A stretch of DNA of 23,014 bases from positions 1 to 23,014 of the IMG/VR virus record IMGVR_UViG_3300048837_000718, one strand, 5' to 3'. The position numbers and the translations under genes were made by a program. Every line of letters starts with the position of its first letter. Position 1 is the stretch's first letter. The stretch is from a virus. This document shows, one piece after another, positions 1 through 7,017 of the stretch. The notes beneath the pieces were generated by a model that did not search any database, was not told where the DNA came from, and was given only the letters and a program-made list of their open reading frames with translations.

Positions 1-159
1 GGAAAGCTTCACTGGCTTGCCGATGTCCTTGGTCGAGAAGCGCGGATTATCCGAGGTGGTACCCAGGCGCTCGGTGCGGCCGGGGATGTACGGGTTGATT
101 CTGGGCGCCCGGTTGATTCCCCCGAAGCGTTCCGTTTGGTCTACGACCCAGTTGGACAT
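1..159 (-). CDS. Partial head-module protein, 5' end only
   Basis: An open frame starts at an ATG at 159 on the minus strand and runs off the window edge, giving 53 codons (MSNWVVDQTERFGG, then a Pro/Arg-rich NPYIPGRTERLG segment). A GGAG sits nine bases before the ATG, and the gene follows the protease-scaffold stop at 187 by 27 bases, so it belongs to the same leftward head operon. In lambda-like head clusters the gene after the protease/scaffold is usually a decoration or major capsid protein. That role is inferred from position only, because the visible residues carry no motif I recognise. The opposite-strand frame at 17-310 is a shadow. Confidence 0.65.
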   Translation of the reverse strand, partial: MSNWVVDQTERFGGINRAPRINPYIPGRTERLGTTSDNPRFSTKDIGKPVKLS

Positions 160-186
160 ACTCAATTCTCCGAATTCAAAAGATGA

Positions 187-768
187 TTACTTGACCAGCG
201 CCAACCGCTGCTCGCCCAGGTCAACAGGTGCCCGACTCTCTTCCAGCTCGCTCTGCGCGTGCGCCCCGACCGGGAAGGTCTTCACGAACTGCGCATGCAC
301 CTCTGCGTAGTGGGCAGCCAGCGAGGCCGCAGGCAGGCCCTTGAGCGTGGTCGGCGTCTGGCCCAGGCCCACTTGCAGGCGCTGGATGGCCTGGACGGCG
401 ATCGGTGCGAGCTGCTCTTCGACCGCGGCAAGCTGCTGATTCGCGCCCTTCAGCTGCTGGACTTCGAGGTCCAGGGCTGCTTTGGCATCTCGCAGTTCTC
501 GCAGCTCTGCTTGCAGATATGCCACGAGCCCGCTTTCATCTGCTTTCGGGTCAGTTGGGGCCTGTTGCGACAGCGCAGTCTGGTCTCCCGAGGCTGCCGT
601 TTCGGTCGAAGCAGCCGCCACAGAAGAAGCCTCCACAATCGGATTAACCAATTCGCCATCCGGCACCTCGATCTCGCGCAGCTCGTGCGGCACCGTCGAC
701 AGGTCGACCCCGCTGGCGACCTTGGCGCGGTCCGCTTCACTGAAGAAGACGACCTGTTTCACTTTCAT
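187..768 (-). CDS. Probable nested scaffold protein (internal start in the S49 gene)
   Basis: Met322 of the protease gene (ATG at 766-768, minus strand) is preceded by AGGAG and a six-base spacer, a better ribosome binding site than that of the parent gene. It lies just after the peptidase core and a linker. Translation from it would give a 193-aa scaffold starting MKVKQVVFFSEAD, with a Pro/Ser/Thr-rich linker, a coiled coil and a basic/hydrophobic C-terminus. Lambda and relatives make scaffold (Nu3) from an in-frame start inside the protease gene C, so the arrangement has direct precedent. The separate product is inferred; the start signal is seen. Confidence 0.55.
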   Translation of the reverse strand: MKVKQVVFFSEADRAKVASGVDLSTVPHELREIEVPDGELVNPIVEASSVAAASTETAASGDQTALSQQAPTDPKADESGLVAYLQAELRELRDAKAALDLEVQQLKGANQQLAAVEEQLAPIAVQAIQRLQVGLGQTPTTLKGLPAASLAAHYAEVHAQFVKTFPVGAHAQSELEESRAPVDLGEQRLALVK

Positions 769-1731
769 CAACGGCTCCTGGGTGGAGAGCGCGGCCTGGG
801 CCGCATAACTTGAGCGCCGACCGTAATCGACCGTGCGCGGTTTGGATTCTTGTTTCGAATTGTGCTTTGAAATCAAGCGCTCTACAAGGCCATTCAGGGT
901 GTAAATTCCATCGGCCAGCCCGAGTTGCACCGCTTCTTCGCCGAAGAAGGTCTGACCTTCTGCCCATTTGGATGGCTCGGTCAGTGCGAGCTTCGGCCTT
1001 TGGCTGACCAGATGCTGCTTGAAGAAGCCGTGAAGTTGGTCCATTTTCTCCTGCTGAAGCTTCAATCCCTCCTCGGACAGCGGCTCGGTCGGGTTGAGCA
1101 ACGCCTTGAACTTGCCAGAGCGCAGGGTGACCGTATCGACACCGCTCTCCTTGAGCCGGCGATGGATCGAGGCGATCGTGGAGATCGCGCCGACCGAGCC
1201 GATCTCGGCCATCTTGTCGACGTACAGCTCGGGGTTGTTGTTGGCGAGCCAGTAGCCTGCACTCAGTGCTGAACTACTGGTATAGCTCATCGTGTTGGGC
1301 GCCATTTGCCGTGCGCCGAGCATGACTTCCGTCAGCCCGTTGATGCCGGACGCGTCGCCGCCAGGAGTGGAGAAGGCATGCACGATCGAGTGGATCTCGC
1401 CGTCTGCCTGCATCTTCGCGAGCTTCGTGACCGCTCTGGCGATCACCGGGTAGCTGGTCAGGCCGAAGTAGTCATCGCGCCAAGACTCTTCCGGCACCAG
1501 GGAGCCGGAGATCTGCAGGATGCCGACGCCTTCATGGATCTGGATGCGCGAGTCGACCGCGTAGTCTTCGTCCTCATCTTCGGAATCTTGATCGGAGCTG
1601 TACAGTTTGAGCTGGCCGGCCAGCGCCTGCGGCGGGTACTTGGATGGGTCATCCAGGTACCGGGCATTCGCCATCAGCACCTCGTCCAAGGAGGTCTGCG
1701 TCCCCAGCCAGAAATTTCCCAATCGAATCAT
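187..1731 (-). CDS. S49-family prohead protease with C-terminal scaffold-like region
   Basis: This 514-aa protein is a SppA/lambda-C type serine peptidase that would process the prohead. Residues 64-290 form the peptidase core. STPGG (121-125) is the substrate-binding loop, SALSAGYWLA (154-163) carries the likely nucleophile Ser157, and RSGKFK (204-209) supplies the general base. Lys209 lies 52 residues after Ser157, the same spacing as the Ser-Lys dyads of lambda C and Bacillus SppA. Residues 322-514 are acidic and Gln/Ala-rich with a coiled-coil stretch around 405-450, typical of a scaffold. The start is preceded by AGGTGG, and the gene begins 15 bases after the portal stop, the usual portal-protease-scaffold order. 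A nested in-frame start at 768 may make free scaffold. Confidence 0.9.
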   Translation of the reverse strand: MIRLGNFWLGTQTSLDEVLMANARYLDDPSKYPPQALAGQLKLYSSDQDSEDEDEDYAVDSRIQIHEGVGILQISGSLVPEESWRDDYFGLTSYPVIARAVTKLAKMQADGEIHSIVHAFSTPGGDASGINGLTEVMLGARQMAPNTMSYTSSSALSAGYWLANNNPELYVDKMAEIGSVGAISTIASIHRRLKESGVDTVTLRSGKFKALLNPTEPLSEEGLKLQQEKMDQLHGFFKQHLVSQRPKLALTEPSKWAEGQTFFGEEAVQLGLADGIYTLNGLVERLISKHNSKQESKPRTVDYGRRSSYAAQAALSTQEPLMKVKQVVFFSEADRAKVASGVDLSTVPHELREIEVPDGELVNPIVEASSVAAASTETAASGDQTALSQQAPTDPKADESGLVAYLQAELRELRDAKAALDLEVQQLKGANQQLAAVEEQLAPIAVQAIQRLQVGLGQTPTTLKGLPAASLAAHYAEVHAQFVKTFPVGAHAQSELEESRAPVDLGEQRLALVK

Positions 1732-1746
1732 GATGTTACCACCTGC

Positions 1747-3246
1747 TCAGGGGCGCTGTGCATTGTCTTTGCCTCCGGCCGAACTGGGTGTCTGCGGAGC
1801 GACCTGGCGATTGCGCGAGTTCGCGGCGTTGGCCGGCATTGTGCCCTCGCCGTCGACCCCGGACGCAGCGGCCCCCTTCTTCATGAAGCCGGTGCCGCTC
1901 AGGGGCGTGAAGCCTTCCGGAAGCGACGAGTTGCCAATCTCCGAGTTCGCCTCGTCATCGGTCTTCATGCCCAACGAGAGCTGCTCGAGCACTCGGCTTT
2001 GGCGCATCACCTTGTGCGGCTCCAGCTCCAGATCGGGCCGCAGCTCCACCGGATCGAACTCCAGCTCTACGTAGGCATCGACCCCATAGAGGCGCACCGC
2101 CAACGTCAGCGCCCTGGACAACACCTCTTCAACCGGCTTCTGCAGCATCGCCGCGGTCTTGGTGGAGAGCAGGGCCTCGACACTTGAGGTGTTTTGGGAT
2201 CCACCCAGCCGCAGGCCGAGCATGGTGGGTGAGGACTTCAGCGCGCTCGCCGCCAGGCCAGACAGCTGATCGATGAGCTGAGCGATCTCCGCCTTCTCGC
2301 CCGTGGTGCGAAGTGCTTCGACCTCGGCGGTGGAATAGACGACCAGCGCATCCTCCGGATTCAGGCGCGAAAGGGCATCCTGATGCGCGATGCGCACATC
2401 GTCCAGATAATTCGAGAGCTTGTTCGGGTCGCCCTTGATCTCCGGCGGCGCGGAGGCGACGACCATCTCATAGTTCAAGGAGACGACCAGCCGACTCATG
2501 CCGGCCCGGGTGATGACGCGCCAGGCGTCTTCAAGGAAGGTGTCGTAGTGGAAGACCCGCGAGAGCCCGGAGTGCATCAGCGGCAGCGCGTACTTACGCT
2601 GTGCGGACTTCAGAGACTCGGCAATGAAGATCGTCGGCAGGTCCAAGACGATGTCGTCGCCGCCCTGTGCATTCTTCTGGGTCGGCACTTTCTTGCCTGT
2701 CTTTGCCACCCAAGTCACTGAATCGTAAGGGAAAACGTGCATATCCCTAGGAAGCCGGTACTGGTCCAGGACCAGCTCCAGCCCGACCCCGCCGGTCAGC
2801 AGCGTCTCCAGGCGCATGGTTTCGATCAGGCCTTCCAGGCCGCGCTTGTCCGAATAGCCTTTCGTGTAATCCCAGTCTGTGGCTAGAGACGCGATGACCG
2901 CCTCGGCAGCCACGACTGCCTCACGGGAAAACTCCTCTGTCGCCGTGTAGTACGCCTTGATTTGGAACTTCGTCGCCATCATGGCGAGGTAATTGGTAAT
3001 CGCGGTCGAGACGATCCCGTCTGTCTCGAACAGTGCCCGCATCTTGGTCGCGGCTGCGGACGAGTTGCGGGCGTCTCTGATCGCACGATTTAATTGGATG
3101 TTGTCGTCGCGCCGGATCTGATCTCCCGGCAGCGCCTGGGAGTAGGCCGTCTGTGCGCGTGCCTTGCCGACTTGCCGACGCGGCAACACCACTGAATCCG
3201 TGCCCTTCTGGCCTTGTGGCGGTCTGACTGAAGAGGGCTCGGCCAT
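1747..3246 (-). CDS. Phage portal protein
   Basis: This 499-aa protein lies between the large terminase and the S49 protease, the standard portal position. Portal proteins form the dodecameric ring at one head vertex through which DNA enters and leaves. Consistent features include an N-terminal region rich in charged and Ala residues, a segment with TDGIVSTAITNYLAMMA (about 94-110) and a YDSVTWV turn (about 173-179). A LIDQLSGLAASALKSSP stretch (about 325-341) precedes an LLSTKTAAMLQKPVEEVLSRAL helix (about 360-381), and a charged C-terminal clip or barrel tail follows. The length is normal for the family. The ribosome binding site is weak (an AGG about 14 bases upstream), so the start is likely but not certain. 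No connector gene lies in the 99 bases between it and the terminase. Confidence 0.82.
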   Translation of the reverse strand: MAEPSSVRPPQGQKGTDSVVLPRRQVGKARAQTAYSQALPGDQIRRDDNIQLNRAIRDARNSSAAATKMRALFETDGIVSTAITNYLAMMATKFQIKAYYTATEEFSREAVVAAEAVIASLATDWDYTKGYSDKRGLEGLIETMRLETLLTGGVGLELVLDQYRLPRDMHVFPYDSVTWVAKTGKKVPTQKNAQGGDDIVLDLPTIFIAESLKSAQRKYALPLMHSGLSRVFHYDTFLEDAWRVITRAGMSRLVVSLNYEMVVASAPPEIKGDPNKLSNYLDDVRIAHQDALSRLNPEDALVVYSTAEVEALRTTGEKAEIAQLIDQLSGLAASALKSSPTMLGLRLGGSQNTSSVEALLSTKTAAMLQKPVEEVLSRALTLAVRLYGVDAYVELEFDPVELRPDLELEPHKVMRQSRVLEQLSLGMKTDDEANSEIGNSSLPEGFTPLSGTGFMKKGAAASGVDGEGTMPANAANSRNRQVAPQTPSSAGGKDNAQRP

Positions 3247-3345
3247 GTGTCGAGGGCAACCTAAGCAAAGATTGTCCGAAGCGTAACCCGAAATCTCTGC
3301 CCTTGGAAGGGCTTAGGCCGTATTTTTCTCAGCAGTGGTCTAGGG
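3247..3345. other. Terminase-portal spacer with small hairpin
   Basis: This 99-base spacer between the terminase stop and the portal start holds no usable frame. A short hairpin (GCCCTT, two-base loop, AAGGGC) lies at about 3299-3312. Read on the plus strand it is followed by a short T run at about 3324-3328, ten or more bases later, so it is a poor terminator in either direction. Many lambda-like phages carry a small head-tail joining gene here; this one does not. Confidence 0.4.
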
Positions 3346-5079
3346 CTATGCTGCTGTTTTCATCTTCACGCGGGAGACCAGCAGCGAGCTGGCAGGCTGC
3401 ACGAAGATCTTCGTGTTGTCGTCGCAGAGTTTAGCCGCCAACCAAGCGTAGTATATTGCGAAAAAGAAATGGTTGTCGTCTGAAGAAGTAATCCACTGGG
3501 CTTTTTCGTCCCCAATACCGTCAACATTTACAACGCGCTTCAACTGTTCGAGGTGTGACTTAACCTCTTCCTCAAACTGAAGCCCCATCGGCAACTTGAT
3601 GTACCCTCTGTTCCAGTCAGAAACATACTCATCTATCGTCTTTGTGCGGTTGGCTTTAATAACCCCCTCAGCTTCATCAAGAGTGTACGGCGTCAACGAC
3701 GACTTGCCCTGCCCTCTAATAAAAAAGCAAGCCCACACATTGTTGTACGGCGTTTCTTCTTGAATGCTTTTAGGAATTGTCAGGTCAGGGGCAGCATCGA
3801 CTATTCCCTGAACGGCTCGGTATTGCTTATACCGTTCAATGAACACATTCTTTGTATTATTGCTGCCGTCCTGCACGACCTTCTCCAGGTGAACGATTTC
3901 CAGCAGCTTCCCGTTCTTCTTGCCGATCGCCAAGTGACTGGTCCGGCCCACGTCCATCCCGAGAACCGCGCCGGTAACCGCCCCTGAAAGAGGCCCTTGC
4001 GGTCTAACGGTGAAGCTGTTCTCGATGACCGAGCGCAGGATCATCTCCCCGGCACCCTCTGCCGCGCAGCCCAAACCAAAACGCTGCCAGGTCACGTTGT
4101 CTTTATAGGTTCCGAGGTCCCGAATAAGTCTGGGAGGGTTGCGGATCTGCGGCAGGACCAAGGCGTTTGCATTGTAAGACGCATCTCTTCTGTCAGGGTA
4201 TTCGGCAACCCATGCCCTATATGTCGGCTCTGCCATGTTCGCTACAGTGATTGGCTTCCTGCATTCAGGGCAAAGAATATGGGCCTCGTCTATCCGGTAA
4301 TTAGGATTGGTTAAATCCGAAGGCGACAGCAGTGTGATGTTTTCATCAAAGCCAGGCAGGATAAGATGCTGCAGCAAATCTGGCAATACCCAGCGTCCAC
4401 AAACTGTGTGCCATATCATATAGTGATTGCGCGTACCGTCTTCAAACAGCTTGGTAATTCCTGACCCAGGAAACAGCGGGCTGGAAAAGTAGCGAACAAT
4501 GCGCTCTTCTTCTTTCTGGTGGCCTAACCGTGACGCAAAAATTTTCACGATCTCCGGGTTCAGGAACTCCATTTCGTCCAGCATCAGCATTCTGGCCGGG
4601 GTACTGATGGCCGAGCTTGTCGCGGACCCGCCCAGCAGATGCAGAAATGATCGGCCGATCCGCTTTAGCATTGTGCTGTCGACATCCTTGGCAACAAGGT
4701 TCTTGAGACGGGGGCTCGCTTCGATGATCGGGTCGATGCGCGTGCTTGCGATCTTACTCGCACCGTGTGCGGTCGGCATCACGTAGAGGCCGTGAATCCC
4801 GCGGTACTTCGCCAGAATCGCCAGCGCCTGGCGAATGGATAACTCAGAGAGTCCACATTGCGTGGATTTTTTAATGCTCACAACCGGGTGGTTGTCGTCC
4901 AGAATCGCCCGCTGGTACTCATGGCCTTTGAAGCTGAACCGCTTGTTCGGGTCGACCGGATCGCTGGTGTTGGTTTCGACCCACTTGCTGATGTTGGAGA
5001 GCCCGCCTCCGGTGGTCGAGGCGGATTCGACCTGATCGACCAGGGTCAGGAATAGGTCTTCGTCGAAGTGGACGGACAT
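3346..5079 (-). CDS. terL: Terminase large subunit, GpA family
   Basis: This 577-aa protein has the two-domain layout of lambda GpA-type terminases, the ATP-driven motor and nuclease that cuts and packages DNA. A Walker A-like loop, SIKKSTQCGLSE (68-79), is the degenerate form seen in GpA proteins. The Walker B is RMLMLDE (163-169), with Asp168 and catalytic Glu169. Cys227, Cys270 and Cys273 suggest a metal-binding insert. The RNase-H-like nuclease core shows GMDVGRT (Asp376), IVDAAPD (Asp428) and SSDDNHFFF (Asp534/535), all acidic positions expected for metal binding. Much of the gene looks more AT-rich than the portal and protease genes downstream, hinting at mosaic origin. No small terminase is visible beside it. 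Confidence 0.93.
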   Translation of the reverse strand: MSVHFDEDLFLTLVDQVESASTTGGGLSNISKWVETNTSDPVDPNKRFSFKGHEYQRAILDDNHPVVSIKKSTQCGLSELSIRQALAILAKYRGIHGLYVMPTAHGASKIASTRIDPIIEASPRLKNLVAKDVDSTMLKRIGRSFLHLLGGSATSSAISTPARMLMLDEMEFLNPEIVKIFASRLGHQKEEERIVRYFSSPLFPGSGITKLFEDGTRNHYMIWHTVCGRWVLPDLLQHLILPGFDENITLLSPSDLTNPNYRIDEAHILCPECRKPITVANMAEPTYRAWVAEYPDRRDASYNANALVLPQIRNPPRLIRDLGTYKDNVTWQRFGLGCAAEGAGEMILRSVIENSFTVRPQGPLSGAVTGAVLGMDVGRTSHLAIGKKNGKLLEIVHLEKVVQDGSNNTKNVFIERYKQYRAVQGIVDAAPDLTIPKSIQEETPYNNVWACFFIRGQGKSSLTPYTLDEAEGVIKANRTKTIDEYVSDWNRGYIKLPMGLQFEEEVKSHLEQLKRVVNVDGIGDEKAQWITSSDDNHFFFAIYYAWLAAKLCDDNTKIFVQPASSLLVSRVKMKTAA

Positions 5080-5134
5080 GCGGAGGTCTCTCTGAGGCAG
5101 CGTTGAGGGAGTGTAGCACGAGGCAGCGGTAGGT

Positions 5135-5161
5135 CTCTCCGGACGCTCAGCGTCCGGAGAG
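5135..5161. promoter_or_regulatory. 27-base palindrome between HNH gene and terminase
   Basis: Two 13-base arms (CTCTCCGGACGCT and its exact complement) flank a single C at 5148. The element lies between the HNH stop (5170) and the terminase start (5079). In leftward RNA it would form a very stable hairpin just after the HNH gene, but no U tract follows, so a classical intrinsic terminator is unlikely. It could be an RNA processing or stability element, or a protein-binding palindrome. Confidence 0.6.
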
Positions 5162-5169
5162 CCTCGGCT

Positions 5170-5772
5170 TTACGAACAAGCAGTGCAGGACTTACTCCTA
5201 GCCTCTTCCTTTGGGTTTTTCATGTCTTTAATTGCTAGCGGGACCCTGTCGTGATTGACGTGAAACCCGTATAATTTTTCAGCATATTTTCTAGCCGCAA
5301 TAGCTTCGCTTAGCTCAGTAAAATGCCCAATATTTATTTTCTTGCGATTAACCATTATGTAGGATGCCCACTTTCTTCTGTCAGAAGCCCAAGAGACTCC
5401 AGTTACCCCACTGGAGTTGTTCTTTTTTCGCTGCATGTTTTTACCATTCTCCTTCCTACTGACTATGCGTAGGTTATTCCATGAGTTATCTCCGCGGTTT
5501 CCGTTTATGTGATCTACTTCTTTTTCAACTCCTGGGTCTTCCCCCGTCATAATCAGCCATGCTAGTCGATGTAGTAAATATCCTTCTTTGTTTATTCTGA
5601 CCGTTAAGTATCCGCTTGTTGGAATCTTAGTCCCTACAAGCTCTCCTATACGCCTATTTCTTGCTGACTTGGTTTTTCTAGTGAATAGCCCGGTCTCAGG
5701 ATCATACCGGAACAGCTCATGCAGTCGCTCTTGCGAGGGAAGTGGTTTGCGTGCAGACTTGCGGTCGGTCAT
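5170..5772 (-). CDS. HNH homing endonuclease with AP2 DNA-binding domain
   Basis: From ATG 5772 (GGGAG eight bases upstream, preferred over an in-frame ATG at 5826 that lacks one) the product is 200 aa. The N-terminal part has the FRYDPETGLFTRK strand pair typical of HNH_3 proteins. The nuclease core follows: His68 (LLHRLAW), Asp87-His88 (VDHINGN) and the NNLR motif with Asn100. Residues 122-170 (GVTGVSWASDRRKW onward) match an AP2 DNA-binding domain. Proteins of this build are free-standing homing endonucleases that nick intronless target genes and spread by recombination. The gene looks clearly more AT-rich than its surroundings, as expected of a recent arrival, and it sits immediately upstream of the terminase, a common niche. 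The C-terminus ends in a short Cys-containing tail (SCTACS). Confidence 0.9.
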   Translation of the reverse strand: MTDRKSARKPLPSQERLHELFRYDPETGLFTRKTKSARNRRIGELVGTKIPTSGYLTVRINKEGYLLHRLAWLIMTGEDPGVEKEVDHINGNRGDNSWNNLRIVSRKENGKNMQRKKNNSSGVTGVSWASDRRKWASYIMVNRKKINIGHFTELSEAIAARKYAEKLYGFHVNHDRVPLAIKDMKNPKEEARSKSCTACS

Positions 5773-5980
5773 CTTCGATCTCCCAGATAGATTGAGGTTG
5801 GCAAGTGGCCCAGGTGCCTTCAACACTCTGGGCCGCGTCTCTTATTGTCCCACCGGGAGGGTGGAAGTCAAGGGCTGGTGGCTGGGTTCTGAAGCTGGCA
5901 CAGTAGGACTGGCTAAGTGCTTAGTAAAAACTTGAAAATCTGCTCGGGGTTTTTGGGGGTACAGCGCAGCCCTCTACACC

Positions 5981-5998
5981 TTGGCACGCCAATTGCAT
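5981..5998 (+). promoter_or_regulatory. Sigma-54-type promoter 1 (rightward)
   Basis: TTGGCACGCCAATTGCAT matches the sigma-54 -24/-12 consensus (YTGGCACG, four bases, TTGCW) at every conserved position, with GG and GC exactly ten bases apart. The predicted start is near 6008. It is the best single match in the window. Confidence 0.72.
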
Positions 5999-6008
5999 AG
6001 CGTACGGG

Positions 6009-6026
6009 TTGGCACGTTATGTGCTT
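6009..6026 (+). promoter_or_regulatory. Sigma-54-type promoter 2 (rightward)
   Basis: TTGGCACGTTATGTGCTT has a perfect -24 half and a -12 half (GTGCTT) with the invariant GC, spaced GG-N10-GC. It begins 28 bases after promoter 1 on the same strand. Predicted start is near 6036. Confidence 0.6.
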
Positions 6027-6048
6027 ACACACGAAGCGTGCCAGGTTG

Positions 6049-6066
6049 TTGGCATGCGGTTTGCTT
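6049..6066 (+). promoter_or_regulatory. Sigma-54-type promoter 3 (rightward)
   Basis: TTGGCATGCGGTTTGCTT differs from consensus by one base in the -24 half (CAT for CAC) and has a perfect TTGC at -12, again GG-N10-GC. Its predicted start, near 6076, falls inside the first GTGAC dyad, so binding there could block it. Confidence 0.6.
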
Positions 6067-6116
6067 GTGACGCTTTACGTCACATTGTGACGTTCGATTG
6101 TGACACTCTGCGTCAC
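6066..6116. promoter_or_regulatory. Two GTGAC-N7-GTCAC dyads, likely activator or repressor site
   Basis: TGTGACG, five bases, CGTCACA forms a perfect dyad at 6066-6084. GTGAC, seven bases, GTCAC repeats it at 6100-6116, and a lone TGTGACG half site lies between them at 6086-6092. The dyad centres (6075 and 6108) are 33 bases apart, about three helical turns, so both face the same side of the DNA. They lie roughly 133 and 100 bases upstream of the predicted start of promoter 4, a usual place for enhancer sites of sigma-54 activators. The spacing does not fit a CRP site. The cognate protein is unknown. Confidence 0.6.
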
Positions 6117-6118
6117 CT

Positions 6119-6136
6119 ATGCACCTAGTGTGCCAG
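6119..6136 (-). promoter_or_regulatory. Sigma-54-type promoter 5 (leftward)
   Basis: On the minus strand CTGGCACACTAGGTGCAT gives a good -24 half (CTGGCAC) and a -12 half with the invariant GC, spaced GG-N10-GC. The predicted start is near 6109, pointing toward the HNH, terminase and head genes. The second GTGAC dyad overlaps this start. Confidence 0.58.
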
Positions 6137-6180
6137 CTTAGTTTGTTCGTAAGCTCTTGTTTCTATTCACTATTATTTAC

Positions 6181-6198
6181 TTGGCACATAGTTCGCAT
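6181..6198 (+). promoter_or_regulatory. Sigma-54-type promoter 4 (rightward)
   Basis: TTGGCACATAGTTCGCAT keeps the full TTGGCAC of the -24 half and the GC of the -12 half, spaced GG-N10-GC. Its predicted start near 6208 gives a leader of about 120 bases before the 6328 gene, making it the closest candidate promoter for the right arm. Confidence 0.62.
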
Positions 6199-6327
6199 CG
6201 GTGTGAGTGCCAGTCTGGCAAGGGCTTGAACCCTTCGCCCACTGGCTGGGGTTGATCCGCTTCGGCAGGATCCCCCGACCATAGCCCGACAACCAGACCC
6301 GCAAGGGCCACAACCTGGAGATCCCAC

Positions 6328-6942
6328 ATGGCCGCCAACACCTTCAACGTCAAAACCGCCACTACCGAGCTGCTCGGCTTCGCCGCTCGTCAAGGGGAGT
6401 CCTTGACCAAGCGCGCCAAGCCTCTGGCGGATGCTATCGCCGAGACGCCAGAGTCCGAGCGGTCCGCGTTCGCTCACCAATCTTTCCTCGCTGCGCGTGG
6501 TGAGGTTGTCGCGGCTAAGATCAGCAACGCTAAAGATCGAGCCCGCGCCTTGTCAAAAGCCTGGAACCGTATTGTCGATGCGGTCCGGTATCACCTTGGC
6601 AAAGCTGACCTGTCAGTCACGTTCCCGAACCTCGGGAGCGGCGAAGGTGAAACTGTGGTGCAAACCACGGCTGAAGCTGGCATCGCTCGCAAAGTCAAAA
6701 AGGCTGACCGCGAAGAAGCGGACGCGCAAGCGTTGGAAGCGTTCCAAGCGGAGCGGGCGCAAGCGGAGCTGGACGCGCTCCGCGCGATGTCGCCCGACGA
6801 CTTGACCGCGCAAATCGTCGCCATGCTCGACGCATGGTCCGATGATGCGGCCATGCGCGCCCAAGTCGTCGCCAACGTGCGGAGCGCGGTTTGCCCGACG
6901 ATTGACCTTTTGAGCAAGCGCCCCGAATTGCTCGCCGCTTGA
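6328..6942 (+). CDS. Unknown 204-aa alpha-helical protein, first gene of right arm
   Basis: I do not recognise a family. The protein looks soluble, Ala-rich and mostly helical. A charged stretch at about 120-160, rich in Ala, Glu, Arg and Gln (KKADREEADAQALEAF), is a probable coiled coil. There is no signal peptide or membrane segment. The start is set by AACCTGGAGA six bases upstream, the leader shared by several genes further right. It is the first gene after the sigma-54-type promoters, a position often used for regulators or early takeover proteins. That role is inference. Confidence 0.85.
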   Translation: MAANTFNVKTATTELLGFAARQGESLTKRAKPLADAIAETPESERSAFAHQSFLAARGEVVAAKISNAKDRARALSKAWNRIVDAVRYHLGKADLSVTFPNLGSGEGETVVQTTAEAGIARKVKKADREEADAQALEAFQAERAQAELDALRAMSPDDLTAQIVAMLDAWSDDAAMRAQVVANVRSAVCPTIDLLSKRPELLAA

Positions 6943-6966
6943 TCCCGTCCGACCCGGCCAATAAGT

Positions 6967-6996
6967 CGAACCGATACACCAAGCGTGTACGGTTCG
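6967..6996. repeat. Bulged hairpin after the 6328 gene
   Basis: CGAACCG-A-TACAC pairs with GTGTACGGTTCG around a CAAGC loop, giving a 12-base-pair stem with one bulged A. No T run follows. It lies 25 bases after the stop of the 6328 gene and could be a weak terminator or an RNA 3'-end stabiliser. Confidence 0.5.
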
Positions 6997-7017
6997 CCTT
7001 GCCCCATTGTTTCTAAA

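Larger units (their letters stand above)
5773..6327. other. Divergent control region between left and right arms
   Basis: About 555 bases separate the leftward head operon from the rightward ORFan operon, with no convincing gene on either strand. Five sigma-54-type promoter matches lie at 5981-6198, with two GTGAC-N7-GTCAC dyads between the third and fourth. The left part (5773-5980) shows nothing clear except a GGGGTTTTTGGGGG stretch at 5946-5959. The right part (6200-6327) holds small imperfect hairpins and the conserved leader before the 6328 gene. Confidence 0.7.

Noticed and set aside
5894-5913. CTGGCACAG upstream of the promoter cluster as another sigma-54 promoter.
   Set aside because: No GC ten bases after the GG.
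6027-6044. Sixth sigma-54-like match on the minus strand (CTGGCACGCTTCGTGTGT).
   Set aside because: The -24 half is good but the -12 half has GT in place of the invariant GC.
6066-6084. CRP-type site (TGTGA...TCACA).
   Set aside because: The spacer is nine bases, not the six required by CRP.
6200-6327. tRNA or tmRNA gene near GGGCTTGAACCCTT.
   Set aside because: No T-loop consensus, anticodon arm or acceptor pairing could be built. No tRNA was found elsewhere in the window.
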